NCBI GenBank assembly: GCA_944385575.1
Contig: CALWXT010000001.1
Span: 22,484 to 86,483 of the forward strand
Direction: 5' to 3'
Source: an uncultured Flavonifractor sp.
GTDB lineage: Bacteria; Bacillota; Clostridia; Oscillospirales; Oscillospiraceae
Length of the DNA: 64,000 nt
Position numbers and translations under genes: made by a program
In this document: positions 43,441-52,680 of the stretch, piece by piece
Layout of the letters: each line of letters opens with the position of its first letter
Numbering within the stretch: position 1 is the first letter of the stretch
The notes under the pieces: generated by a model
Told to the model about the DNA's origin: nothing
Seen by the model: the letters and a program-made list of their open reading frames with translations, nothing else
Databases searched by the model: none

Positions 43441-44361
43441 ATGAATATGAAACAGCTTCGCTATGTCCTGGTTTTGGCGAATGAAGGGAGTTTCTCAAGA
43501 GCTGCGGATACACTGGGAATTACACAGCCATCACTCAGCCAATACATCAAGAAAATTGAAAAGCAGATGGAAGTGCAGCTTTTTGACAGAACTGGTGGAG
43601 ATGTTCGTATAACAGATGCCGGCAGAGTCTATATTGATATTGGAAGAAAAATCCTGGACTTAGAAAAGCAGATGGAGAGCCGCTTTGATGATCTGGTATC
43701 TTTTCGAACCGGAAGTATTATGGTTGGGGTAAGTCCCCACAGGTGCATTCATTTGATGCCTGAAATCGCAAAGCGGTTTAAGGAAAAGTATCCCGGCATG
43801 TATCTTGTCGTGGAAGAGCGTGCAGGGGAAAGTCTTCTTGAAGATGCTGAGCATGGGCTATTTGACCTTTGCATTGCTAATCTTCCGGTTGATGAGAAGG
43901 TATTTAATTCTCATTTGATGCAGAAAGAGGAATTGCTTCTGGCGGTCAACACATCTACCACATTGTACAGCAAGCTCATGAAGTCTTTAACGCTTGTGGA
44001 GGGCAGGAAGTATCCGGCCGTAGATTTGAGCGAACTGGAAGGTGAACCGTTTGTCATGCTTTCCGATACACAGGTCATGCAACGTCATCTGGTCAGGATT
44101 TGCGAAAGTGCGCATATCACTGTACGTAAGGCGGTGGAGTGCAGAACGATTGAGACACAGTTTGCAATGGTACGGGCTGGGATAGGATCTGCATTGGTCC
44201 CTTCTGGTATATCGGAATTTAGCAATGCTGAAAAAGTTGCGTTTTTTTCCTTTGTACAGCCCATACCCTATCGAGATATGGCGGTTATTTATCGAAAAGG
44301 TCAGTATTTATCACAGCCAGTAAAGGACCTTCTTGATATCATGATTCATTTGGATTCTTAA
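43441..44361 (+). CDS. LysR-family transcriptional regulator
   Basis: A 306-residue regulator. The N-terminal helix-turn-helix is MKQLRYVLVLANEGSFSRAADTLGITQPSLSQYIKKIEKQ, followed by the usual linker helix and a periplasmic-binding-like effector domain (GSIMVGVSPHRCIHLMPEIAKRF). It is the first gene of a plus-strand catabolic cluster and is transcribed in the same direction, 17 nt before the nitrilase gene. It probably senses the compound catabolised by the cluster, perhaps a hydantoin or N-carbamoyl amino acid. Confidence 0.93.
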   Translation: MNMKQLRYVLVLANEGSFSRAADTLGITQPSLSQYIKKIEKQMEVQLFDRTGGDVRITDAGRVYIDIGRKILDLEKQMESRFDDLVSFRTGSIMVGVSPHRCIHLMPEIAKRFKEKYPGMYLVVEERAGESLLEDAEHGLFDLCIANLPVDEKVFNSHLMQKEELLLAVNTSTTLYSKLMKSLTLVEGRKYPAVDLSELEGEPFVMLSDTQVMQRHLVRICESAHITVRKAVECRTIETQFAMVRAGIGSALVPSGISEFSNAEKVAFFSFVQPIPYRDMAVIYRKGQYLSQPVKDLLDIMIHLDS

Positions 44362-44377
44362 GAAAGTGGAGAGAAAA

Positions 44378-45274
44378 ATGAAAGTTCGCATTTTAGGTAT
44401 TCAGCCCGGTACTGTTACAGATGAAATGACTAACAAGGAGTATTTTGAAAAACAGCTCGCATTGGCAGCGGAGAAGCACACTGGCGAAGAATTGATTGTC
44501 TTTCCGGAATTAATGACTGGCAAATATTTTGGCTATGTTCGTGAAAAGCGGTGGTTCCAATATGCGGAGGATTTTTTGACAGGGCCCACCACCACCGCAA
44601 TGCTAGCACTTTGTAAAAAACTCAACACTAACATCTGCTATTCTCTCTTTGAGAAAGCAGCAGATGGATATTTTAATACACTGGGGCTTGTGTCTCCTAT
44701 TCGTGGTGTCTATGGGAAGTATCGGAAGATCCATATGCCGGGTGGTGATCTTCGATATAACGAGTGCTATGAAAATTATTACTTTAAGTCGGGCAACACA
44801 ATGCCAGTCTATGACCTGGACAATGGTGTGAAGATTGCGATGCTGACTTGCTATGACCGTTCCTTCCCGGAGCAGTGGAGAGCATATTTTCTGAAGGGAG
44901 CGGAAATTATCTGTGTCCCAGCATGCACGATGGGGCTGCGGAAAGATATGTTTGTGACGGAACTTCAGACCCGTGCGTTGGAGAGTCATAGCTATGTTAT
45001 CGCGCTTAACCGTGCTGGTGAGGAAAAGACAGAGAACGAAGAAAAGCCGCGCGTTCATTTTGGAAAGTCTCTGGCGATTGATCCATTGGGTAATATTGTT
45101 GCATCTTTGGAGGATGAGCCGTGGACAACGTTCTCTGTGGAAATTGATACCGACAATATTAAATATGCCAGAGCAAGACTGAATTGGGAACGCGACCGCC
45201 ATCCGGAGTTATATGGTATTGTCTCCGATGTCCACTATGGCAAGGAGGGGGTCATGTATGAGCTCGGTTTCTAA
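44378..45274 (+). CDS. Nitrilase-superfamily amidohydrolase, N-carbamoyl-amino-acid hydrolase-like
   Basis: A 298-residue C-N hydrolase with the full catalytic triad: Glu44 in VFPELMTG, Lys117 in GKYRKIHMPGG and Cys158 in MLTCYDRSFPEQWRAYFLKG. The Cys segment is very like the CNDRRWPE region of N-carbamoyl-D-amino-acid amidohydrolases. These cleave the carbamoyl group to release CO2, NH3 and the amino acid. The presence of a hydantoinase in the same cluster supports that reaction; beta-ureidopropionase is the main alternative. The start ATG 44378 is preceded by GTGGAGAG. Confidence 0.85.
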   Translation: MKVRILGIQPGTVTDEMTNKEYFEKQLALAAEKHTGEELIVFPELMTGKYFGYVREKRWFQYAEDFLTGPTTTAMLALCKKLNTNICYSLFEKAADGYFNTLGLVSPIRGVYGKYRKIHMPGGDLRYNECYENYYFKSGNTMPVYDLDNGVKIAMLTCYDRSFPEQWRAYFLKGAEIICVPACTMGLRKDMFVTELQTRALESHSYVIALNRAGEEKTENEEKPRVHFGKSLAIDPLGNIVASLEDEPWTTFSVEIDTDNIKYARARLNWERDRHPELYGIVSDVHYGKEGVMYELGF

Positions 45275-46628
45275 AGACACCGCTCTCTGTCTCAGCAGAT
45301 TTATTGATGAACTGACATTTGAAAAGATTCCATCCGAAGCGGTCGAAGCTGCGCGGATGTTTATTGCAGATTATTACGCGGCATGCTATGCGGGAATCAA
45401 AGTAAATCAAGCATTCAACAAAGTCATGCTGAATATTGTGCAGAGCATGAGCCGGGATGGAGAAGCAACCGTATTAGAGCTTGAGCAGAAGCTTCCAGCG
45501 GAGAGCGCGGCTTTTATGAATGCCATCTATGCCCATGGAGCAGATATGGATGACGGGAATCGAAAGGCAATGGGGCACGTTGGCGCCCACGTAATGTCCG
45601 CTATTTTTGCCTTGGCTGAGAGTTTAGGGAATAAGACTTGGCGGGATGTTCTGACAGCGATCATAGTCGGTTATGAGGTATATAACCGCGTTAGTGCGAT
45701 GGCACAGCCTGGCCTTGTTCACAGAGGGTTTCATTCTACTGGAACTGCCGGAGCTGTTGCCTGCGGTGCAGCCTGTGCCAAACTGATGGGAGGGGACGCG
45801 GCCGGTATTTATAACGCGATGGGGATTGCCGCAATTCAAGCAAGCGGATTGATTATCATAGCGGAGAGTGGACAGGCATGTAAGCCGCTGAATCCAGCGA
45901 ATGCAGCGAAAACAGGCATCATTTCTGCAAAGCTTGCGTTGTCTGGTGTGAAAGGCCCGGTTCTTCCTCTGGAGAGTCAAAAAGGCTGGTTCCATGCAAT
46001 GACTGATGAGATTCATTATGAAATGTTGGATGATCTGGGACAGGTGTTTACCATCTGCGAGAGTTATCTGAAGCCCTATCCTTCCTGCCGCCATACGCAC
46101 TGTGGTATTGAAGCAGCCATCAGCATCCGAGATGAAATGCAAGCGAAGGAAATGACAGCAAGGGATATTCGGAGCATAAAGCTCTATATTTACAATAATG
46201 CCATTCAGATTGCCGGACAGATTAAAATCCCCGCAACACCGGATGATGCCAAGTTCTCCATTCATTACAGTCTTGCAGTTGCTATGCTGACAGGAAACTA
46301 TATGCTTGACGATTTGGAGAAGGCTCCAACAGAAGAAGCAAAGAAACTTGTAGAAAAGATTGAGCTAATTCCGGATTCTTCAATGGAAGACACTGCGTCT
46401 GGTATACGGGGTGCACGGCTTTTAGTGGAATTTACTGATAACAGCTGTACAGAACGTACCGTTTTGCTTCCAAAAGGAGACGCTGCAAACCCATTCACCT
46501 GGGCAGATATGCAGAGAAAGATGGAGGCTTGTTTTGCTGGATTTGGGCTTTCCGCAGAAGCAGTTATAAATAAAATTCGGGAGATAGACACATCAAGCGG
46601 CTACAAAGGAATTCGGAGCCTTTTGTAA
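45258..46628 (+). CDS. MmgE/PrpD-family protein
   Basis: A 456-residue protein of the 2-methylcitrate dehydratase/cis-aconitate decarboxylase fold. It has the helical segment YAHGADMDDGNRKAMGHVGAHV, GYEVYNRVSAMAQP, GFHSTGTAGAVACGAACAKL and CESYLKPYPSCRHTHCGIEA, which include the conserved active-site His and Lys positions. Its start codon overlaps the nitrilase gene by 17 bp, with the RBS CAAGGAGGGGG inside it. Family members act on small di- or tricarboxylates. What it does beside a hydantoinase is not clear; isomerisation or dehydration of an amino-acid-derived acid is possible. Confidence 0.85.
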   Translation: MSSVSKDTALCLSRFIDELTFEKIPSEAVEAARMFIADYYAACYAGIKVNQAFNKVMLNIVQSMSRDGEATVLELEQKLPAESAAFMNAIYAHGADMDDGNRKAMGHVGAHVMSAIFALAESLGNKTWRDVLTAIIVGYEVYNRVSAMAQPGLVHRGFHSTGTAGAVACGAACAKLMGGDAAGIYNAMGIAAIQASGLIIIAESGQACKPLNPANAAKTGIISAKLALSGVKGPVLPLESQKGWFHAMTDEIHYEMLDDLGQVFTICESYLKPYPSCRHTHCGIEAAISIRDEMQAKEMTARDIRSIKLYIYNNAIQIAGQIKIPATPDDAKFSIHYSLAVAMLTGNYMLDDLEKAPTEEAKKLVEKIELIPDSSMEDTASGIRGARLLVEFTDNSCTERTVLLPKGDAANPFTWADMQRKMEACFAGFGLSAEAVINKIREIDTSSGYKGIRSLL

Positions 46629-46715
46629 AATTATGGAAGAAAAATAAAAGATTTTTTGCTCATTTCATAGGCAAAAGATTATAGAATTTATAATTAAAAG
46701 AGAGGATATGACTCT

Positions 46716-47897
46716 ATGAGAAAACATCGAAAGCCAATATTTATCGTTGCGGCGCTGCTCCTGTTATCCATGCTGCTGTCCGGCTGCGGTGGCCAGGATG
46801 ATACAGGAACCATCAAAATTGGCTCTGTTCATCCCCTGACGGGCAGTATGGCATATGAGGGACAGGCTATGGTTAACGCGCAGATGATTGCTATTGACAA
46901 AATTAATGCCGAAGGCGGAATCAACGGAAGAATGCTTGAACTTGTCGTAAGAGACAGTCTGGGAACATCAAGCGGTGCGGCAAATGCGGCACTCAAATTG
47001 ACAAACAGCGGAGTAGTCGCATTGACCGGAACCTATACGAGCAGTTCTGCTCAGGTTGTTTCCCGAACCGCTGAGAAGACGAAAATTCCGTTGGTGATTA
47101 CAGTCGCTTCCAGTGACAATCTTCTCAGTAATGGATACCGCTACACCTTCCGCATTCAGCCCAGTGTTTCCGTATTTAGCAAGAATTTTCTTGAGTATAT
47201 GGAGTATTTTATTACTCCTGATATGAAAACAGTTGCTTTTATTTATGAAAACTCTAATTACGGAACCGGTATTGCAGACTATATTTCCAGCCATATTGAG
47301 GAAGCCGGCTTAGAGGTTGTGGGAATGCTGGCGTATCCGGCAACGACATCCACACTAAGTTCCGAAGTGACCCGGCTGGCCGCCTTGGACCCGGATTTGC
47401 TGGTGCCAATCGGATACTACTCGGACCAGACTTTGCTTATGAAAGAAATTCTGGAAAGAGGAATTCATTTTAATAAGATTGTTGGATGTGCAAACGGCGC
47501 TTTTTCTGATGCAAAATTTCTGCGTACCTATGGCACAGAGGTAGACGGAATCTATGATATTAATTACCGGTACAATCCCAATAGCGAAGAAGCGCAGTAC
47601 ATGCTTGATACGTATCGAGAAGTATATGGCGAGGACATACCGGTTCATGCTATTTATGGATATGAATCCATTATGGTAATTGCGGATGCTCTTAAGCGCT
47701 GTGACAATCCGGATGATCCGGAAGCTGTCAGAGATGCAATTGCTACTTCAGAGATAACGGAGCATGTGCTTCCCCAGGGAGTTATCAAATTTGATGAGAC
47801 CGGAGAAAATATCAATTCTGCCGGCGTTCTCGTTGAAATTCGCGAAGGGAAACATGTGATTGTATATCCTGAAGAGTATGCAGATCATGAAGAGTAA
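46716..47897 (+). CDS. Branched-chain amino acid-type ABC transporter substrate-binding lipoprotein
   Basis: A 393-residue lipoprotein. The signal sequence ends with the lipobox LLSGC (Cys24), and the mature part begins IKIGSVHPLTGSMAYEGQAMVNA, the classic LivJ/Peripla_BP_6 opening. The second lobe has PDMKTVAFIYENSNYGTGIADY and HAIYGYESIMVIADALKRC. It is followed by livH, livM, livG and livF-type genes. Though named for branched amino acids, this family also takes up amides, urea and aromatic acids, so a hydantoin or N-carbamoyl compound is possible. The 87-bp gap before it is AT-rich and may hold a promoter. Confidence 0.9.
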   Translation: MRKHRKPIFIVAALLLLSMLLSGCGGQDDTGTIKIGSVHPLTGSMAYEGQAMVNAQMIAIDKINAEGGINGRMLELVVRDSLGTSSGAANAALKLTNSGVVALTGTYTSSSAQVVSRTAEKTKIPLVITVASSDNLLSNGYRYTFRIQPSVSVFSKNFLEYMEYFITPDMKTVAFIYENSNYGTGIADYISSHIEEAGLEVVGMLAYPATTSTLSSEVTRLAALDPDLLVPIGYYSDQTLLMKEILERGIHFNKIVGCANGAFSDAKFLRTYGTEVDGIYDINYRYNPNSEEAQYMLDTYREVYGEDIPVHAIYGYESIMVIADALKRCDNPDDPEAVRDAIATSEITEHVLPQGVIKFDETGENINSAGVLVEIREGKHVIVYPEEYADHEE

Positions 47898-47909
47898 GGA
47901 GGTTCTCGG

Positions 47910-48788
47910 ATGAGTATACAGGTATTGCAGTCATTGCTTGACGGGATTCTCATGGGCGGTGTTTATGCGTTGGCCGCCCTTGGGCTTTCCCTAATCTTTG
48001 GTGTATTGAAAATTACGAACTTTGCGCACGGCGCCATGATGACCGTTGGTATGTATGTGGTATACGCACTTGCATCAGGATTAGGCTTTAACGCTTATCT
48101 GGCACTGCCGTTTGCAATGATTTTGATGTTTGTAATCGGATTTTTGATTCAGAGATTCCCGATTCACTATATCGAGCATGCCCCCGCCCACAACCAGCTG
48201 CTTTTAACCTTAGGCATGGCGTATATACTGGAAAATGTCCTTCTTGTTATCTTTACTCCTAATTATAAAACATTGACGGTTGACGGTTTCGAGAAAGCCC
48301 TCCGTATTGGAAACTTGACAGTTGCCCCGGCAAAACTTGTCGCTTTTGCCGTTGTCGTTTTTGTGACGGGTTGCATTTATTTCATTCTTTATCGTACACA
48401 TACTGGAAATTCGATTCGTGCATCAGCTCAAAATGATACAGGCGCCAAGCTGATGGGTATTAACGTGAGGAACATTCGCGCAATTGCCTTTGGACTTGGA
48501 GCTGTATGTACAGGAATTGCCGGCGGCCTTTTGACTCCGATTATGAGCATTTATCCAACATTGGGAGAAAGCTTTCAGTTAAAGTGCTTTGTTATTGCAG
48601 TCCTGGGAGGCATGGGAAATCTCTGGGGCGCACTGCTCTCTGGACTTTTAATTGGTGTAATTGAATCGCTGTCCAGTTATTATCTTGGTGGAAGCTGGAG
48701 TGAGATGCTGATTTATGGAATCTTTATTCTGATTCTATTTGTGCGGCCGACAGGGCTTTTTGGAAGGGGAAATCGTCGTGAAAACTAA
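47910..48788 (+). CDS. LivH-type ABC permease
   Basis: A 292-residue membrane protein with about eight hydrophobic segments. It contains LLDGILMGGVYALAALGLSLIFGVLKITNFAHGAMM, the conserved opening of LivH permeases, the cytoplasmic loop SAQNDTGAKLMGINVRNI, and VIAVLGGMGNLWGALLSGLLIG near the end. It is 12 nt after the binding-protein gene and overlaps the next permease gene. Confidence 0.93.
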   Translation: MSIQVLQSLLDGILMGGVYALAALGLSLIFGVLKITNFAHGAMMTVGMYVVYALASGLGFNAYLALPFAMILMFVIGFLIQRFPIHYIEHAPAHNQLLLTLGMAYILENVLLVIFTPNYKTLTVDGFEKALRIGNLTVAPAKLVAFAVVVFVTGCIYFILYRTHTGNSIRASAQNDTGAKLMGINVRNIRAIAFGLGAVCTGIAGGLLTPIMSIYPTLGESFQLKCFVIAVLGGMGNLWGALLSGLLIGVIESLSSYYLGGSWSEMLIYGIFILILFVRPTGLFGRGNRREN

Positions 48789-49737
48789 AAGAGTAGAGCA
48801 GGGGACGCTTCTAATCCTGCTGGTGATAGCACTGATTTTTCCGCTTTTGTCGGAAAGGTATATGCTCAGTGTGGGTATTTCGATTTTGATTATGGCATTG
48901 CTGGGGCAGAGCTGGAACATTATGAGCGGTTATGCGGGTCAGTTTTCCTTCGGTCACGCTGCGTTCTTTGGGCTTGGCGCGTACACATCCAGCATTCTCT
49001 ACATTGACTTTAACATTAGCCCATGGGTTGGCATGATAGCCGGCATGTGCGTTGCAGCATTGGTGGGTGTGCTGATCGGGTTTCTTTCTTTTCGCTATAA
49101 GCTCAGAGGAGATTTCTTCGCACTGGTTACTCTCGCATTTGCTGAAATACTTCGGGTGCTATTTAACAACACGAAGGCACTCAAGGGGGCAACGGGTATT
49201 CTGATTCCATATAAAGATGCATGGAAAGAATTTCAGTTTGCAAACGATAGAATCTTTTACTTTATTATTTTGGGAATGGTCATACTGGCGACTCTTTTTA
49301 TCGGAGTTATGAGCAGACGTAAGTTTGGCATTTTCTTAATTGCGATTAAGGAAAATCAGGAGGCAGCCGGCTCTTTGGGCGTTCCGGTTCTTCAGTATAA
49401 GCTAGTTGCGATGGCAATTAGCGCAGCGATTGCAGCAATGGCCGGGACCTTCTATGCACAGTATTATGGATTTATCGATCCCACTGTTGTATTTGTATCT
49501 TCCATATCTGTGGAAGCCATCGTACCCTGTATCATTGGCGGAGCTGGCACACTCGGTGGCCCGCTATTGGGTGCACTGGTTATTATTCCCTTGCAGGAGC
49601 TGAGCAATAATTTGTTTGAAGGTATCAATGGCATGAATATGATTATTTACGGTGTGCTGATTGTCCTGTTTGTTGTGTTCTGCCGTGATGGGATATACGG
49701 AACTGTTATCCGCAGGTTGAAAGGAGCGAGAAGCTGA
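48778..49737 (+). CDS. LivM-type ABC permease
   Basis: A 319-residue membrane protein of the LivM group, with GQSWNIMSGYAGQFSFGHAAFFGLGAY, the hallmark first conserved loop, and AIKENQEAAGSLGVPVLQYKL in the coupling region. The start GTG 48778 follows GGAAGGGG and overlaps livH by 11 bp. It pairs with LivH to form the channel. Confidence 0.92.
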   Translation: MKTKRVEQGTLLILLVIALIFPLLSERYMLSVGISILIMALLGQSWNIMSGYAGQFSFGHAAFFGLGAYTSSILYIDFNISPWVGMIAGMCVAALVGVLIGFLSFRYKLRGDFFALVTLAFAEILRVLFNNTKALKGATGILIPYKDAWKEFQFANDRIFYFIILGMVILATLFIGVMSRRKFGIFLIAIKENQEAAGSLGVPVLQYKLVAMAISAAIAAMAGTFYAQYYGFIDPTVVFVSSISVEAIVPCIIGGAGTLGGPLLGALVIIPLQELSNNLFEGINGMNMIIYGVLIVLFVVFCRDGIYGTVIRRLKGARS

Positions 49738-50462
49738 TGGAAGCATTGAAAGCAGTGGATATCTGCAAGTCCTTCCGAGGCAATATGGCTGTCAACCACG
49801 CATCTATGGATGTAAAAGCGGGTGAGATTACCGGATTGATTGGAGCCAACGGTGCAGGAAAGACAACACTATTTAATTGCATCTCCGGATATTACCCCGC
49901 GACATCAGGAAAAGTGGTTTATAAAGGAGAAGAAGTACAGCATAAGACAGCGCAGCATTTATGCCATATGGGAATTGCGCGAACTTTTCAAATTGCCAAG
50001 CCTTTTGGGATGCTTTCTGCCCTCGACAATGTGGCAGTTGGGGGTTACAATAAAGCCAAAAGCAGGAAAGAAGCCTATCAGATCGCAGAGAAGAGCCTGG
50101 AGATGGTGGAACTTCTTGACAGGAAAGACAATCTCGCGATGTTGTTGAACACCGGTGAGCAGCGGAGGCTGGAACTGGCCAGGGCATTGGCAACACAGCC
50201 GGAAGTGTTGCTATTGGATGAAGTGATGGCTGGTCTGACACCCACCGAGTCCAGAGAAATGATTAAGCTGATTAAAAAAGTAAACAACGCCGGTATTACG
50301 ATTTTGATGATTGAACACATTATGCCTGTCATTATGAGTCTCTCCAACTATGTCTATGTAATGGAACGGGGAAAAATGATTGCGCAGGGGCTTCCTGAAG
50401 AGGTCGCAAATAATCCCAAGGTCATTGAGTCGTACCTTGGAAAGGGACTGGAGGTGGAGTGA
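49737..50462 (+). CDS. LivG-type ABC ATPase
   Basis: A 241-residue ATPase: GLIGANGAGKTTLFNCISG (Walker A), LNTGEQRRLELARALATQP (signature) and VLLLDEVMAGLTPTE (Walker B). In Walker B, D-E-V-M-A-G-L replaces the more common D-E-P; this variant is frequent in LivG proteins. Overlaps livM by one base, and its TGA overlaps the next ATG. Confidence 0.94.
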   Translation: MEALKAVDICKSFRGNMAVNHASMDVKAGEITGLIGANGAGKTTLFNCISGYYPATSGKVVYKGEEVQHKTAQHLCHMGIARTFQIAKPFGMLSALDNVAVGGYNKAKSRKEAYQIAEKSLEMVELLDRKDNLAMLLNTGEQRRLELARALATQPEVLLLDEVMAGLTPTESREMIKLIKKVNNAGITILMIEHIMPVIMSLSNYVYVMERGKMIAQGLPEEVANNPKVIESYLGKGLEVE

Positions 50463-51166
50463 TGCTGGAACTTAATAACTTGCATGTGGATATTGGAAAT
50501 TTAAAAATTATCCAGGGTGTTTCTCTTGAAGTCAAGAGTGGAGAAGTCGTTTCGCTGATGGGAGCCAATGGCGCAGGAAAAACGACCCTTATGCGAGCCA
50601 TCTCGGGTCTCGGCCATATTACGGGTGGAAAAATAGAGTTTGAAGGAGAAGATATTACCCACTGGACCTCAGAGAAGATCGTTGAATCTGGTTTAATTCA
50701 AGTCCCGGAAGGCAGACAATTATTCTCTCTTATGACCGTAAGGGAAAATCTTGAAATTGGAGCCCACACAAAACGTGCCAGAGAAAAGCTGAGGGATAAT
50801 CTGGAATATGTCTATACGCTTTTCCCTGAATTGAAGGAAATGAGCACCCAAGCTGCGGGAAATTTGAGTGGTGGGCAGCAGCAAATGGTAGCCATTGGCA
50901 GAGGAATTATGGCTGACCCCAAATTGCTGATTTTGGACGAACCATCCATTGGACTTTCGCCCATTATGACACAGAAGGTTTTGAAGGCAGTGATAGAAAT
51001 TCACATCAAGGGTGTGGCTGTATTGATTGCAGAGCAGAACATCCACGATGTGCTTAAAATTGCAAATCATGCGTATGTGCTAGAGCAGGGAATGATTCGC
51101 GCAAGCGGTTCTGCCAAGGAAATGGCAGCTAACAGCGACATCAAAGCCATGTACCTCGGACTGTGA
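50462..51166 (+). CDS. LivF-type ABC ATPase
   Basis: A 234-residue ATPase with SLMGANGAGKTTLMRAISG (Walker A), NLSGGQQQMVAIGRGIM (signature) and LLILDEPSIGLSPI (Walker B), followed by the LivF-type IAEQNIHDVLKIAN segment. It starts within the stop codon of livG. Together LivG and LivF power import of the binding protein's ligand. Confidence 0.94.
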   Translation: MLELNNLHVDIGNLKIIQGVSLEVKSGEVVSLMGANGAGKTTLMRAISGLGHITGGKIEFEGEDITHWTSEKIVESGLIQVPEGRQLFSLMTVRENLEIGAHTKRAREKLRDNLEYVYTLFPELKEMSTQAAGNLSGGQQQMVAIGRGIMADPKLLILDEPSIGLSPIMTQKVLKAVIEIHIKGVAVLIAEQNIHDVLKIANHAYVLEQGMIRASGSAKEMAANSDIKAMYLGL

Positions 51167-51199
51167 TGAACCATACCAAATAAAAAGGAGGAATTGAAT

Positions 51200-52594
51200 A
51201 TGGATAAGCTCATCAAAAACGGTAATGTGGTGTTTGAAACCAGTGTGCGCAAAGCGGATATTCTGGTGCGCGGTGAGAAGATTGCTGCAATCTTGGAACC
51301 AGGTGAGTACAGTGGAGATGCAGAGGTTATTGATGCGGAGGGGCTGTATGTTATGCCCGGTACCATTGATCCTCATCAGCATTTGGGCCTGTATAAGCCG
51401 CTGGGGGATGCTTTCCGTGCTGATACACCCCGGCAGGCTATTGGCGGCTTGACCACACTTCTAAACTATCATCGCGGCAAGGGAAACTACTATGAAACTG
51501 TGCAGGAAGCAATTGAAGACGGAGAAAAGAACAGTCTTGTCGATTTTGCTCTTTCCTTGGGCTTGTGCGCAAAGGAACACCTGACCGAGCTGGAAGGCTA
51601 TGTGGACAAGCTGGGTATTACTTCGTTCAAGTTTTTCTTTGACAAGCAGGATATCGCCCATCAGTTTTATGGCCTTGAAAAGGATGCTGCGCTGACACTG
51701 GACAAGGCAGATTTTTACCGCATTCTGAAGCGCCTGCGTGAAATCTCTCCTGAGCTGCTTCTGTGTATCCATTGTGAGGATGCAGATCTTTTCCGCATGC
51801 TCCAGAAGGACGTGAAGGATGCGGATGATCCGGCTGACCGCTACTCTTTGGCTGGCTTTGAGAAGACCCGTCCGGGTTGGGTCGAGACGATTACAGTTGC
51901 CGATACCATGTGGATAAACCATGTGCTCGATGGCAATATGTACGTAGTCCATACCTCCGCTGCGACATCTGTGGAGATGTATGAGACACTCAGCAAAGTG
52001 CTGAACGGAACTGTGACTCTGGAGACCTGCCCGCATTATCTGCTGCTGACCAAGGATGCGCAGTGCGGTCTGCTGGCTAAGGTAAACCCGCCGCTGCGTA
52101 CCATTGCCGATAACGACGCACTCTGGGAAGGCATCCGCAATGGCAGTGTGAAGACAATGGGTACCGATAATGTTCCGGTGCGCAAGGAAAAGCGTTATGA
52201 GCGCGGTAATGATATCTGGGATGTATTCGTTGGCTTCGGTGGTCCCGGTATGATCCTGCCAACCTTGATCAGTGAGGGCTATCATAAGCGGGGCATTCCG
52301 CTGACCACACTTTCCATGGTAAATAGCACCAATGCGGCAAGAATCTTTTTGCTCCGTGATAAAGGTGTGATTGCACCGGGATATGACGCCGACCTCGCTT
52401 TGGTAGACCTGGATTGGGAGCGGGAAATTACCCCTGACCTGTTTGGTGACAGTGATTTCTCAGTCTATGAAGGCATGAAGCTGAAAGGCTGGCCACGCTA
52501 TACCATCAGCCGTGGTGAAGTTATCCAAAAGGATGGCGTGATCACAGCGGAACCGGGCCGTGGGAAGTATATCCGCCGCCACGTTGAAAAGTAG
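51200..52594 (+). CDS. Hydantoinase/dihydropyrimidinase-family amidohydrolase
   Basis: A 464-residue TIM-barrel metal enzyme that opens cyclic amides. Metal-binding elements are PGTIDPHQHLG (HxH), the carboxylated lysine in SFKFFFD, IHCEDADLF and VHTSAATSVE (His ligands), and the catalytic Asp in MGTDNVP. TCPHYLLLTKD and KVNPPLR form the substrate loops. It produces N-carbamoyl amino acids from hydantoins (or ureido acids from dihydropyrimidines). The nitrilase at 44378 would complete release of the amino acid. RBS AAAAGGAGGAATT precedes ATG 51200. The catalytic residues are complete. Confidence 0.9.
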   Translation: MDKLIKNGNVVFETSVRKADILVRGEKIAAILEPGEYSGDAEVIDAEGLYVMPGTIDPHQHLGLYKPLGDAFRADTPRQAIGGLTTLLNYHRGKGNYYETVQEAIEDGEKNSLVDFALSLGLCAKEHLTELEGYVDKLGITSFKFFFDKQDIAHQFYGLEKDAALTLDKADFYRILKRLREISPELLLCIHCEDADLFRMLQKDVKDADDPADRYSLAGFEKTRPGWVETITVADTMWINHVLDGNMYVVHTSAATSVEMYETLSKVLNGTVTLETCPHYLLLTKDAQCGLLAKVNPPLRTIADNDALWEGIRNGSVKTMGTDNVPVRKEKRYERGNDIWDVFVGFGGPGMILPTLISEGYHKRGIPLTTLSMVNSTNAARIFLLRDKGVIAPGYDADLALVDLDWEREITPDLFGDSDFSVYEGMKLKGWPRYTISRGEVIQKDGVITAEPGRGKYIRRHVEK

Positions 52595-52680
52595 CTGAGC
52601 TTTCATGACACCGCAGAAGCCCATACCTGACTTATGGTGCAAGAAGTATTACTGTGTCGTGAGGAAAGGACTGTACCTAT